Source of the DNA: Mycobacterium sp.
GTDB lineage: Bacteria > Actinomycetota > Actinomycetes > Mycobacteriales > Mycobacteriaceae
DNA: 43,638 nucleotides
Assembly: GCA_020438905.1 (NCBI GenBank)
Contig: JAGQTQ010000022.1
Coordinates: forward strand, 1 to 43,638
Direction: 5' to 3'
Position numbers and translations under genes: made by a program. Of this stretch, positions 26,147-34,243 are shown one piece after another. The stretch's first letter is position 1. Each line of letters opens with the position of its first letter. The notes beneath the pieces are model-generated. The model saw only the letters and a list, made by a program, of their open reading frames with translations. It was not told the origin of the DNA and did not search any database.

Positions 26147-26719
26147 CCCCGGCCTGAAGCTCATCGGTGCGCGGGTGACGTTGATCCGCGGACCGGGCGA
26201 GTCCTGCGTCCCGCGCTCAGCGGCCGCCGACGGGGCTTCGCCGACCGGTACCGGCGCTTCGGTTGTTCCCTGGAGGCCCGGATCGGATTCGGGTGGCTCC
26301 GTGGGCGAGGGCTCCGGTCGGGCTTCGACGGGCGGCGCGGGGTCGGCGCTGGGTGTGCCGCTCGGGGTGGGCAGCGGGGTCGGGGCCGGCGGCGACAGCC
26401 TGATCGGAAGCGGTGCGTCCTGGGTCCGGCCCAGGCCATCGCCGGCGATCAGCAGTGCCAAGGCGACCACCAATGCCGTGGCGGCGGTCACGATCAACGC
26501 CAGTATCAGCCCGGGGCGCCGGTACCAGGGCGGTCCGGCCGGCGGCTGCGCATCGGCAATCCGATAATCGTCCCAGCCCGCCCACTCATCCCACGGGACC
26601 AACCCGTCCGGGTCGCCCCAGCCGTCGGGGTCAGCCCACTCATCGACGGCTGTATCGCCGCGTTGGTCGATCAGCCATTCGGAGAGGTCCCCCTCGGGGG
26701 GAGCCTCGCGGTCGGTCAT
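26132..26719 (-). CDS. Single-pass membrane protein with Pro-rich exterior tail
   Basis: A 195-residue protein starting at ATG 26719. Residues 1-65 are acidic and rich in Asp, Glu and Trp (DEWADPDGWGDPDG). One membrane segment spans about residues 72-92 (GLILALIVTAATALVVALAL). The remaining 100 residues are Pro/Ser/Glu-rich low complexity and should lie outside the cell. It overlaps the 3' end of the metallopeptidase gene by about 15 bases in convergent arrangement. The frame continues upstream to 27025, but there it is antisense to the next gene. Function is unknown. Confidence 0.7.
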   Translation of the reverse strand: MTDREAPPEGDLSEWLIDQRGDTAVDEWADPDGWGDPDGLVPWDEWAGWDDYRIADAQPPAGPPWYRRPGLILALIVTAATALVVALALLIAGDGLGRTQDAPLPIRLSPPAPTPLPTPSGTPSADPAPPVEARPEPSPTEPPESDPGLQGTTEAPVPVGEAPSAAAERGTQDSPGPRINVTRAPMSFRPGSTGN

Positions 26720-26875
26720 GGTCCCCGATGCTAACTGGGACCGTGGGCTCTTCGCCCGGCAATCCATCGGGCGGTCTCGGCCAGGGCGAGCTGAATCCTT
26801 CGGGCCGGCTGGGCATCGAATGCCGGTTCGCTGTGAATTCCTCTGCCGCGCAATCTGATCGGCGCATCGGCTAGT

Positions 26876-26888
26876 TACAGTCGGATCC
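26876..26888 (+). promoter_or_regulatory. Leaderless-type -10 for the small exported protein gene
   Basis: TACAGT at 26876-26881 fits TANNNT and is followed by seven bases and the ATG at 26889, so transcription should start at or one base before the start codon. No ribosome site is present. Confidence 0.5.
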
Positions 26889-27140
26889 ATGCGCAGCAAA
26901 CGGGCAGTGGTCACGGCGGCCGTAGCGGCCGTCCTCGCGATGGCGGCCTGTCCCGTCGCCGCGGCGGCGGGCATGCAAATCACCGCGACGGGTGGCAGTG
27001 GGACGGCTGTCGACCGGGACGGCACTCAGGGCGAAGTGATGCCGGCCGTCCAGGGAACCACCGATGCCGACGGGGACCAGGACGCCCATCTCATCATGTC
27101 CCAGATGGCATTACCCCAGTTCAAGGCTGTGCAGAAGTAG
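26889..27140 (+). CDS. Small exported protein
   Basis: An 83-residue protein, beginning MRSKRAVVTAAVAAVLAMAA with a signal peptide that probably ends near residue 27 (VAAAAG). The mature part is short and acidic, with GTQGEVMPAVQGTTDADGDQ and a C-terminal PQFKAVQK. The single Cys21 lies within the signal stretch in LAMAAC, so a lipobox reading is possible (Leu-Ala-Met-Ala-Ala-Cys). It is leaderless by the -10 box upstream. It is convergent with the following gene. I recognise no family. Confidence 0.6.
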   Translation: MRSKRAVVTAAVAAVLAMAACPVAAAAGMQITATGGSGTAVDRDGTQGEVMPAVQGTTDADGDQDAHLIMSQMALPQFKAVQK

Positions 27141-27149
27141 TCCGATCGG

Positions 27150-28382
27150 CTATCCGACGGCCTGAGGCGGGGCACTGCGGAAAGGCCGGGAGACGCCTAT
27201 CGGCAGATCCAGGCCGAGCACGATCGCCCTGCCGTCGGAGTCACCGGTGGAGTAGTCGGCGGTGTTGTAGGTGTTCGCCATGTCGATGTAGCCGAGATTG
27301 GTGGCGCCCTTGTCGACCATCGCGGTCAGCAGGGCGTCCCGTGCGTCGTTGAACGACTCGTGCCCGTGGGTCAGGTTTGCGATGTCGAGGTTCTCCTCGC
27401 TCCAGGCGCCGATCCACACGTATCCGGGCCCGCTGGGATTGGGATAGGGGCCGAAGGCGCGGCCATGGGAGTTGGTCAGCAGGAAGAAGGCGTTCCGGTA
27501 GGCCTCGTTCGCGCCGGTCGGCTCCTGGCTGTAGGTGGTGGCACCGATGATTCCCTGATAGCCGGTGCTGCTGAACGGCCAGGCGCCGAAGGCCGACCGC
27601 CGCATCCACACGTTGAGATTGCGGGCCGACAACCGTGCGCTGGTGGCCGTGGAGTCGACGAACACCACGTTGATGCCCTCCAGCAGGGTCTTGCCCTGAT
27701 AGGGCAGGCCCACCCAGTCGGCGATCTGGCCGTCGGGCTGCAACATCCACTGTCCCAGGTCGCCGTACTGGGTGGCGACGGTGCCGTCCGGGTCGGGGCC
27801 GGCCGATACCGTCGCGGTCACGCTCTGCGGAACCTCGGCGGCCGGCGCGACGGCGACGGCGGCGCCGGGGTCACGGCGCAGCGGGGCCAACAGCGCCTCC
27901 AGGGGCGCCGGGGCGACCGGTGCGGCGGGGGCGGGAACGACGGCAGCGGCGGCCGGGGTCGTTCCGGGCGAACCGGCGAGGTCCACGGCGAGGTCGTCTG
28001 CGCTCGGTGCGGAGGCGATCTCCGGCACGGCGCCGTTAGCCCTCCCGGCCGGTGTCGTCTGGCTACCCCTCGCTGTCGTGGCGGCCGGAGACGCCGCCGG
28101 CCCCCTGCTCCGAGGCGCAGCGGCGCTGCCGGTGCGTGGGCCGGATGCGGCACGGGGATTCGCTGGGTCTGATGACCGCTGGGGGCCGGCGGAGGCGGAC
28201 CCGGCATCGGCATCGGAGGTGTCGGCGTTCGCGACAGCAAGAGCCTGCGGCCCGGCGACCGCCAGTCCGAGGGCGAATGCGGCCACCCCGATACGGACGC
28301 GGCCGACACTCACGGTTTGCTTGGCCGTCTCGTCGATCCCGGTTGTCTGCCTCATCGCCACTGTCGCCTCGCGACTGACCAC
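27150..28382 (-). CDS. Exported hypothetical protein with long Ala/Pro linker
   Basis: A roughly 410-residue secreted protein. I use GTG 28382 because GGGAGG lies at 28393-28388, five bases upstream; ATG 28355 (MRQTTGIDE) and GTG 28403 are alternatives. After a signal peptide (RIGVAAFALGLAVAGPQALA) comes an Ala/Ser/Pro/Arg-rich linker to about residue 190. The C-terminal domain, about 200 residues, has WMLQPDGQIADWVGLPYQGK, INVVFVDSTATSARL, AFFLLTNSHGRAFGPYPNP and LTHGHESFNDARDALLTAM. Conserved-looking His residues (NSHGR, THGHESFN) hint at a metal or active site, but I cannot name the family. The organisation parallels the other exported proteins in this window. Confidence 0.75.
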   Translation of the reverse strand: MVSREATVAMRQTTGIDETAKQTVSVGRVRIGVAAFALGLAVAGPQALAVANADTSDADAGSASAGPQRSSDPANPRAASGPRTGSAAAPRSRGPAASPAATTARGSQTTPAGRANGAVPEIASAPSADDLAVDLAGSPGTTPAAAAVVPAPAAPVAPAPLEALLAPLRRDPGAAVAVAPAAEVPQSVTATVSAGPDPDGTVATQYGDLGQWMLQPDGQIADWVGLPYQGKTLLEGINVVFVDSTATSARLSARNLNVWMRRSAFGAWPFSSTGYQGIIGATTYSQEPTGANEAYRNAFFLLTNSHGRAFGPYPNPSGPGYVWIGAWSEENLDIANLTHGHESFNDARDALLTAMVDKGATNLGYIDMANTYNTADYSTGDSDGRAIVLGLDLPIGVSRPFRSAPPQAVG

Positions 28383-28468
28383 TGTGACCTCCCGTATGAG
28401 CACTTGAGTCGAAACGGTAGGTCTCCTGGCGATGACGCGTCGACGAACGGCCGAAAAACTCGATCCGA

Positions 28469-28810
28469 TCAGAGCGAAACGGAGCGTGCCGTCGCGGGCT
28501 GCTCAACCACCAGGCTCGGGGCCGCGGCACCATCGGAGTGCGCGGGTTGGCCGGGCTGCCCGGGCTGGCCCTGGCGGCTGGGCCGCATTGCCCACAGCAC
28601 CACCAGCAGGACGAGAACCATCGCGCAGACCGCTGCGATCACCCATCCGCGCCGATTGCTGTCGCGCCGGGGTGCGGGGGCGGTGCTCGCGGGCGGTCCC
28701 GCTGACCATGCCGCGCCGTCCCAATAGCGTTGTGCCGGAGTCCCCGCCGGATCCGGATACCAACCGGCTGGCGGAGTTCCGGTCGGATTGTGTCCTTCGG
28801 CAGGATGCAT
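28469..28810 (-). CDS. DUF2510 domain membrane protein
   Basis: A 113-residue protein starting at ATG 28810 (MHPAEGHNPTG). Residues 15-36 are the DUF2510 motif (PPAGWYPDPAGTPAQRYWDG), a short Trp/Tyr-rich module common in actinobacterial membrane proteins. One membrane segment follows (WVIAAVCAMVLVLLVVLWAM), then a Gly/Gln/Pro tail outside. Seven in-frame codons upstream (28831) are less likely. The exact role of this domain is unknown. Confidence 0.75.
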   Translation of the reverse strand: MHPAEGHNPTGTPPAGWYPDPAGTPAQRYWDGAAWSAGPPASTAPAPRRDSNRRGWVIAAVCAMVLVLLVVLWAMRPSRQGQPGQPGQPAHSDGAAAPSLVVEQPATARSVSL

Positions 28811-28840
28811 GGCCGCGATGATACGCAGCACCCAACTTGC

Positions 28841-30676
28841 TCAGTCTCGGCGGCGCCGGCGCCGGATGAAGACAACGCCGATCAGAGCCCACGCCACCGA
28901 ACCCGTTCCCGGGGTCAGGGTGTAGCCGAGGTCCTCGAGGATGGCCACCTCGACCGGGCTGATGATCCTGACGCCCCGCCCCAGGTCGACCACCGCGTTC
29001 ATCAACTTCTGGTTGGAGCCGGTGAAGGTGCGGTCGTCGAGGTGGGAGATGGAGCTACCGGCATCCCAGGGGCTCGGGGTGTACAACGGAACGGGGCCGC
29101 CGTAGGCCGCGACCGCATTCGGCCCGCCGAAGTACAAGCCGCCGCTGCCGCCGAGCATGTTGGTGTTGTAGGCGCTGTTCCAGCGGTAGTCGCCGCCGAT
29201 CACCGCGGTGCCGCCGGAGGTCACCAGATAGCTGTCGAAAACGGTCCAACTAAGCCCGGTGTTGGCCCCTGGCCGGTCGGTGTTGGACAGGAAACCAAGC
29301 GTGTGCAGCAATTCGTGCATCGCGGTGGACTGGAAGTCGTACTGGTTGTCGGCCACGGTTCTCCCGTAATCCCATGTCCGGCCGAAGTTCCAGCTGATCG
29401 TCCCGTCAGCGTCCGCACCGTTCGCGTCGGCGCCGGTCAGAATCTTGTTCTGGACCACGGTCCGGAGGAATCCCGGGTCGGAACCGACCAGATCGCTGCC
29501 GGCCGATGCCAGGGTCGCCGACATCGACGATGATTCGCCGGTGACGTCGAAGGTCACCGTCACCGGCGAATCGACGACGAGGTAGGTAGACAATGTCGTG
29601 GCCACCGACTCAAGTGCGGCGCGAGCCTCCGAGGACCAGAACTGCGCGCCGTAGCGGTAGACGAATTCGAACTGCACCCTGGCGATGGAGGCGCCTTGGG
29701 CCACCGCGACGTTGGCGGAGGTTCCGGCGGCGCGGAACAGGTCGAGCAGGTTGATGTGGAAACCGGTGTCGGCGGCCTCCACGATGAACGAGTCGATGCC
29801 GGTGAAGCCCGGGCCCGGGGTGTAGGTGTACGTGCCGTCGGTGTCGACCACGGCGCTGCCGTAGCGGGGCGCCTGACTGATGCTGTAGACCAGTGGGTCG
29901 CCCTCGGGATCCACCGCGCCTATGACGCCGGTGATCGTCCCCTCGCTCTGGCCGGTCAGCTGAATCGGGTCGAGGGTGGGCGCCTGGTTGAAGAAGGTGC
30001 GCCGCACCAGCAGTGCCGCGCCCTCGAAGAACTCGCGGATTGGAGCCAGTAAATCGGTGAACAGGTCGGCAACCGAGGTCGCGGCGGCCGTGCCGGTCGC
30101 GGCGACCATCGCCGCCGCCGACGCCGCGGGAACTGGCGTGGGCTCGGTCGCCACGACGTTCGCCGCGGCGGTGATCGGTACGTCGCCGGACCCGGTACCT
30201 GGAGCCTCCACGGGGATCGCGGCCGGGGAATCCGGGATCGCCGCGGGAATCGAGAAGTTCGACTCAAGGGGTGCCGATCGGGGTGCCGAGGTGCGATCGG
30301 CCTGAGCCGCCGGCGCGGACACGGGCCGTTCACGGCGTTGCGGGCGGGTTTTCATCGCCGATGGCTCGCTGATCGGGACGTCGAGACCGGCCGCGGCGTC
30401 CACAGATTCCGCTCGGGCGGCGGCGGGCTGAGCAGACGTCGCGCGCCGGGGGGCGGCTCCAGCGCCGGTGGCCGCCGGGCTTCTCGTCGCGCGGCGGGCT
30501 CCGGGGGAGTTCGGGCCGGCGGTCGTTCCGGCGGAGGTGTCGGGGGCGGAGTCCGATGCCTCCGACGCCGCGGTCCCGGTTGAGTCCGCAAAAGCGACGG
30601 CTGGTGCCGTGGCCATCGACAAGCCGAGCACGAAAACCGCCGCTGCGGCCCGCGCCGCATGTTGGACGGCCGACAT
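28841..30676 (-). CDS. Exported leishmanolysin-like metalloprotease with cadherin-like domain
   Basis: A 611-residue secreted protein. Signal peptide 1-30 (AVFVLGLSMATAPAVAFA), low-complexity Ala/Pro/Ser/Arg linker to about 200, then a cadherin/VCBS-like domain at 231-325 (TGVIGAVDPEGDPLVYSISQ, DTDGTYTYTPGPGFTGIDSF). The catalytic domain spans 330-585. HELLHTLGF (454-462) is the zinc motif HExxHxxGF; His545 in SSISHLDD is a distant third ligand candidate and Met559 (KLM) the Met-turn, an arrangement like the M8 leishmanolysins. The C-terminus has DLGYTLTPGTGSVAW, then a short hydrophobic run and RRRRRRD, resembling a PEP-CTERM-type sorting tail. ATG 30676 fits the signal peptide. Confidence 0.8.
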   Translation of the reverse strand: MSAVQHAARAAAAVFVLGLSMATAPAVAFADSTGTAASEASDSAPDTSAGTTAGPNSPGARRATRSPAATGAGAAPRRATSAQPAAARAESVDAAAGLDVPISEPSAMKTRPQRRERPVSAPAAQADRTSAPRSAPLESNFSIPAAIPDSPAAIPVEAPGTGSGDVPITAAANVVATEPTPVPAASAAAMVAATGTAAATSVADLFTDLLAPIREFFEGAALLVRRTFFNQAPTLDPIQLTGQSEGTITGVIGAVDPEGDPLVYSISQAPRYGSAVVDTDGTYTYTPGPGFTGIDSFIVEAADTGFHINLLDLFRAAGTSANVAVAQGASIARVQFEFVYRYGAQFWSSEARAALESVATTLSTYLVVDSPVTVTFDVTGESSSMSATLASAGSDLVGSDPGFLRTVVQNKILTGADANGADADGTISWNFGRTWDYGRTVADNQYDFQSTAMHELLHTLGFLSNTDRPGANTGLSWTVFDSYLVTSGGTAVIGGDYRWNSAYNTNMLGGSGGLYFGGPNAVAAYGGPVPLYTPSPWDAGSSISHLDDRTFTGSNQKLMNAVVDLGRGVRIISPVEVAILEDLGYTLTPGTGSVAWALIGVVFIRRRRRRD

Positions 30677-30716
30677 CGTCACACCCCCGTTTTCCCGGCA
30701 AAGGGAATTCGCTTGA

Positions 30717-30753
30717 GAACAAAAATCTATCGGTGCCGGGAATGGACCGTCAA
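30717..30753 (-). promoter_or_regulatory. SigA-like promoter of the metalloprotease gene
   Basis: On the minus strand TTGACG (30753-30748) and TAGATT (30729-30724) are separated by 18 bases, which is close to consensus. Transcription would begin near 30717, about 40 bases before the ATG at 30676. This is the clearest -35/-10 pair in the window. Confidence 0.55.
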
Positions 30754-30810
30754 CACGGCCACGCCGGGTGCGGCTGATCCAAACACCCGGCACAGCCGTG
30801 CCGCACCGCG

Positions 30811-30843
30811 TAGATTGCGTCGCGGCACCGAGTCGACCGGAGG
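30811..30843 (+). promoter_or_regulatory. -10 box and ribosome site of udp
   Basis: TAGATT at 30811-30816 suggests a start near 30823. GGAGG at 30839-30843 is five bases before GTG 30849 and decides that start against the in-frame GTG at 30768. The -35 is unclear. Confidence 0.45.
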
Positions 30844-30848
30844 TCGCA

Positions 30849-31748
30849 GTGAAGACCGAGAACATCAACCACGCCTTCCTCGACGGCGTGCTCGACGGCA
30901 GTCGCGAGGACGTCTACTACCACTTCGGCGTCGCCTCGTCGGATCCGCTCCTGGAAAAGCTGCGGGGGGTACGGGCGGTGATTCTCGCCGGGTCCGGTGG
31001 CCGGATCAAGGAGTTCGCGCAGCTCTGGAGTCAGGTGTGCGGCGGATCGGAGATCGTGGCCTTTCCCAAGGAGGACCGATTCGTCACCCGGTTCACCGGC
31101 GGGGTGCTGTTCGCCTCGCACGGTATGGGCATGCCCAGCGCGTCGATCGCGCTGCAGGAGCTCATGCGCCTGGTGTTCTTTCTCAAGCGTGGTGACCTCG
31201 ACGCCCTCGATGACGTGTTCTGGTGCAGGGTGGGAACCAGCGGCGGTGTCGGACTGCCCGGTGGCACGGTGGTGGTCTCCTCGGAGGGGTTGCTGGCAGA
31301 CCTCAAGCCCTACCGGTTGCTGCGCGGCGGTGAGGGGGAGTACTGGTTCGACGGGCATTTCCCCGCCACCGCCCGAGCGGCCATCATCGCGGCCAACGAG
31401 CACACCGACTTCGAGGTGGTCTCGGGCAAGACGGTGGCGGGCAACGAGTTCTTCCTCGAGCAGTTCCGGCTCGACGGGGCCGTGTGTATGGAGACCCCCG
31501 AGACCAAGATGGCGTGGCTTCGGTGGCTCGACGAGAACGGCGTGCGCAATATCGAGATGGAGGGCGCGATGCTCGCCGGCTATCTCAACCACTGGGGGTT
31601 CCCCCGGTTCGCGATGATCTGCTGCACCCTGCTCAACCGCCTCGACGGCGACCAGGTCACCGCGACCCCGGCGCAGCTGCACAAGTACAGCGAGGACTCC
31701 GGCGTCGCGCTGTTCAACTACCTCAAGGCCAGCCTGCTCGACAACTGA
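30849..31748 (+). CDS. udp: Uridine phosphorylase-type nucleoside phosphorylase
   Basis: A 299-residue enzyme of the PNP/UDP phosphorylase family, which splits a nucleoside with phosphate to base plus (deoxy)ribose 1-phosphate. Visible: VILAGSGGRIKEFAQLW near the N-terminus (phosphate side), ASHGMGMPSASIALQELMRL, GTSGGVGLPGGTVVVSSEG and the conserved NIEMEGAMLAGYL with the Glu-Met-Glu triplet that binds ribose. The layout resembles the eukaryotic-type uridine phosphorylases more than the hexameric E. coli type. The operon continues with deoC and a phosphohexomutase, which fits pyrimidine nucleoside breakdown. Uridine versus thymidine or another pyrimidine nucleoside cannot be decided from sequence. 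Confidence 0.82.
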   Translation: MKTENINHAFLDGVLDGSREDVYYHFGVASSDPLLEKLRGVRAVILAGSGGRIKEFAQLWSQVCGGSEIVAFPKEDRFVTRFTGGVLFASHGMGMPSASIALQELMRLVFFLKRGDLDALDDVFWCRVGTSGGVGLPGGTVVVSSEGLLADLKPYRLLRGGEGEYWFDGHFPATARAAIIAANEHTDFEVVSGKTVAGNEFFLEQFRLDGAVCMETPETKMAWLRWLDENGVRNIEMEGAMLAGYLNHWGFPRFAMICCTLLNRLDGDQVTATPAQLHKYSEDSGVALFNYLKASLLDN

Positions 31749-31777
31749 TCCCGCACGTCAGACCGTTCAAGGAGACC

Positions 31778-32563
31778 ATGGTGAACACTTATGTGCCCGA
31801 CTACTCCACCCTGTTCAACCACGCCAACCTGGCGGTGACCGCCGCCCTGGGCCCGGCCCCCGACGGGGTCGAGGTGCCGAAGGCATTGCGGAAGGCCGAG
31901 GGACTGGCCGGCCGGATCGACCACACCCTGCTCAAGGCCGACGCCACCCTGTCGGCGATCGAGCGGCTCTGCGACGAGGCGAGCGAACACGGCTTCGCCT
32001 CGGTATGTGTCAACACCCGCTGGGTTCCGACCGCCGCCGAGCGCCTGTCCGCATCGCCGGTAATGGTCTGCACGGTGGTCGGCTTCCCACTCGGGGCGAT
32101 GACCCGGCTCGCCAAGGCGGAGGAGGCGCGGATCACCGTGGCCGAAGGCGCCGACGAAGTCGACATGGTGCTCGATATCGGCGGTCTGCTCTCCGGTGAC
32201 CTCGCGGCCGTCTACGACGACATCCTCGGGGTGGTGGGCGCCGCCAGACCCGCCCCGGTCAAGGTGATCCTGGAAACCAGCATGCTCAACGACGAACAGA
32301 AGGCCATCGCATGCCTGATCGCGCTGCGCTCCGGGGCCGCCTACGTCAAGACCTCCACCGGCTTCGGCGGCGGCGGCGCCAATGCGCACGATATCGCTCT
32401 GATGCGGGCGATGGTGGGGGACAAGCTCGGGGTGAAGGCCTCCGGGGCGGTCCGGACCCGCCAGGACGCCAAGGCGATGCTCAAGGCGGGTGCGGACCGG
32501 ATCGGCGCGTCGTCCTCGGTGGCCATCGTGGCCGGCGGCGAGGCAGCGGCGGGCGACTACTGA
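31778..32563 (+). CDS. deoC: Deoxyribose-phosphate aldolase
   Basis: A 261-residue class I aldolase that cleaves 2-deoxyribose 5-phosphate into glyceraldehyde 3-phosphate and acetaldehyde. The Schiff-base Lys191 lies in YVKTSTGFGGGG and the partner Lys220 in GVKASGAVRT. DHTLLKADAT and GADEVDMVLDIGGLLSGD are also as expected for DeoC. The start ATG 31778 follows AAGGAG at 31769-31774; an in-frame GTG at 31781 is next to it. It lies 29 bases after udp and its TGA overlaps the ATG of the mutase by one base. With udp it completes catabolism of deoxynucleosides. Confidence 0.92.
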   Translation: MVNTYVPDYSTLFNHANLAVTAALGPAPDGVEVPKALRKAEGLAGRIDHTLLKADATLSAIERLCDEASEHGFASVCVNTRWVPTAAERLSASPVMVCTVVGFPLGAMTRLAKAEEARITVAEGADEVDMVLDIGGLLSGDLAAVYDDILGVVGAARPAPVKVILETSMLNDEQKAIACLIALRSGAAYVKTSTGFGGGGANAHDIALMRAMVGDKLGVKASGAVRTRQDAKAMLKAGADRIGASSSVAIVAGGEAAAGDY

Positions 32564-34218
32564 TGGCCCTCGACAGCGCCCTGCGCGACACCGCGCGAGC
32601 CTGGCTCGCTGAGGACCCGGATCCCCGGACGGCGGGCGAACTGGCGGCGCTGATCGCCGACGCGGAGGCCGGGAAGGCCGATGCCCTCGCCGAGTTGGCC
32701 GACGCCTTCGACGGCACCCTGCAGTTCGGCACCGCGGGTCTGCGCGGTCGGCTGGGCCCCGGATCCAACCGGATGAACCGCATCGTGGTGGCGCGGGCCG
32801 CCGCCGGGTTGGCCGCCTACCTGAGGTCCACCGGAGGGACGTCGGTCGTGGTGGGCTATGACGCGCGGCGCAACTCCGACGTCTTCGCCCGCGACACCGC
32901 GCGCATCATGGCCGGTGCCGGCATCACCGCCATGGTGCTGCCCAGGCCGCTGCCGACCCCGGTGCTCGCCTTCGCCATCGGCGAACTCGGCTGCGATGCG
33001 GGGGTCATGGTGACCGCATCGCACAACCCGCCCGATGACAACGGCTACAAGGTGTACCTCGGCGACGGAAGTCAGATCGTCCCCCCCGCGGACGCCGAGA
33101 TCGCCGCCTGTATCGTCGCCGTCGGCGCGATGGACTCGATTCCGACCTCCGACGGCTACCGAACATTGGACGGCTCCGTACTGGATTCCTATGTCGCGCG
33201 GGCGGTTTCGCTCCTGGGTGACGGGCCGCGCGAGGTGTCGGCGGTCTACACCGCCATGCACGGCGTCGGCGGGGAGGTGTTCATGCGCACGGTGCGTGAA
33301 GCCGGCTTCGCGGCGCCGACGAAAGTCGCGGCTCAGTTCGACCCGGACGGACGCTTCCCGACGGTCAGCTTCCCCAACCCCGAGGAGCCGGGGGCGATGG
33401 ACCTCTCGCTGGCCGACGCCCGGGCGCAGCGGGCCGACGTGATCATCGCCAACGATCCAGATGCCGACCGCTGCGCGGCGGGCATCCGGATCGGCGACGA
33501 CTACCGCATGCTCACCGGCGACGAAGTGGGTGCGCTGCTGGGTTGGTGGATCGCCGAGCGCGGACGTCGGGACGGTTCACCGGTGCGGGGGGTGTACGCA
33601 CAGTCGATCGTCTCAGGGACACTGCTGGAGCGGATCGCCGACGAGGCCGGTCTGGGATACGCGACGACGCTGACCGGGTTCAAGTGGATCTCCAAGGTGC
33701 CCGATCTGAGGTTCGGCTACGAGGAGGCGCTCGGTTACTGCTGCGATCCCGAGGCGGTCAAGGACAAGGACGGCATCACCGCCTCGCTGCTGATGCTGGA
33801 GATGGTGGCCGCGCTCAAAGCCGACGGCCGGGGACCGCAGGACGTGCTCGACGACCTGGCCCGCCGGTTCGGCCTGTATGCCACCAGCCAGCTGTCGGTA
33901 CGGGTATCGGATCTCTCGCAGATCACCGACGCGATGGCACGGCTGCGGGCCGCCCCGCCGTCCTGGCTCGGCGGGCGGGAGGTGCTGAAGTTCGATGACC
34001 TGGAAAAGGGAACCGACGGTCTACCGCCGACCGACGGACTGCGATTCGGCCTGCACGACGCCCGGGTGATCGTCCGGCCCAGCGGCACCGAACCCAAGCT
34101 CAAGTGCTACCTGCAGGTGGTGGTGCCCGTCGAGGGCGAGATCGCCGACGCCCGGGCCGCTGCCCAATCCGAACTCGACGCGCTGCGGGCCGCCGTCGCG
34201 GAGTCTCTCGGGCTTTAG
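32563..34218 (+). CDS. pmmB: Phosphoglucomutase/phosphomannomutase family enzyme
   Basis: A 551-residue alpha-D-phosphohexomutase. Ser153 in VMVTASHNPPDDNG is the phosphorylated residue, metal-binding NDPDADRCA is in the middle, the sugar-binding loop GDEVGALLGWWIA follows, and RPSGTEPKLKCYLQ is the C-terminal phosphate loop. In this operon it may act as a phosphopentomutase, converting (deoxy)ribose 1-phosphate from udp into the 5-phosphate used by deoC; the family includes such enzymes. M. tuberculosis PmmB is similar and sits beside a nucleoside phosphorylase. ATG 32563 is fused to the deoC stop (TGATG). Confidence 0.85.
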   Translation: MALDSALRDTARAWLAEDPDPRTAGELAALIADAEAGKADALAELADAFDGTLQFGTAGLRGRLGPGSNRMNRIVVARAAAGLAAYLRSTGGTSVVVGYDARRNSDVFARDTARIMAGAGITAMVLPRPLPTPVLAFAIGELGCDAGVMVTASHNPPDDNGYKVYLGDGSQIVPPADAEIAACIVAVGAMDSIPTSDGYRTLDGSVLDSYVARAVSLLGDGPREVSAVYTAMHGVGGEVFMRTVREAGFAAPTKVAAQFDPDGRFPTVSFPNPEEPGAMDLSLADARAQRADVIIANDPDADRCAAGIRIGDDYRMLTGDEVGALLGWWIAERGRRDGSPVRGVYAQSIVSGTLLERIADEAGLGYATTLTGFKWISKVPDLRFGYEEALGYCCDPEAVKDKDGITASLLMLEMVAALKADGRGPQDVLDDLARRFGLYATSQLSVRVSDLSQITDAMARLRAAPPSWLGGREVLKFDDLEKGTDGLPPTDGLRFGLHDARVIVRPSGTEPKLKCYLQVVVPVEGEIADARAAAQSELDALRAAVAESLGL

Positions 34219-34222
34219 TGCG

Positions 34223-34237
34223 GGCCTCGAGAAGGCC
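34223..34237. terminator. Small inverted repeat between convergent genes
   Basis: GGCCT (34223-34227), loop CGAGA, AGGCC (34233-34237), followed by GC-rich sequence. It lies between the convergent mutase and MFS genes. The five-base stem and absence of a T-run make it a weak candidate for a bidirectional terminator. Confidence 0.3.
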
Positions 34238-34243
34238 GGGCCC

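Noticed and set aside
30338-30583. Gly/Arg-rich plus-strand frame opposite the metalloprotease linker
   Set aside because: It is the antisense of an Ala/Pro/Ser/Arg linker; such composition produces open frames by chance.
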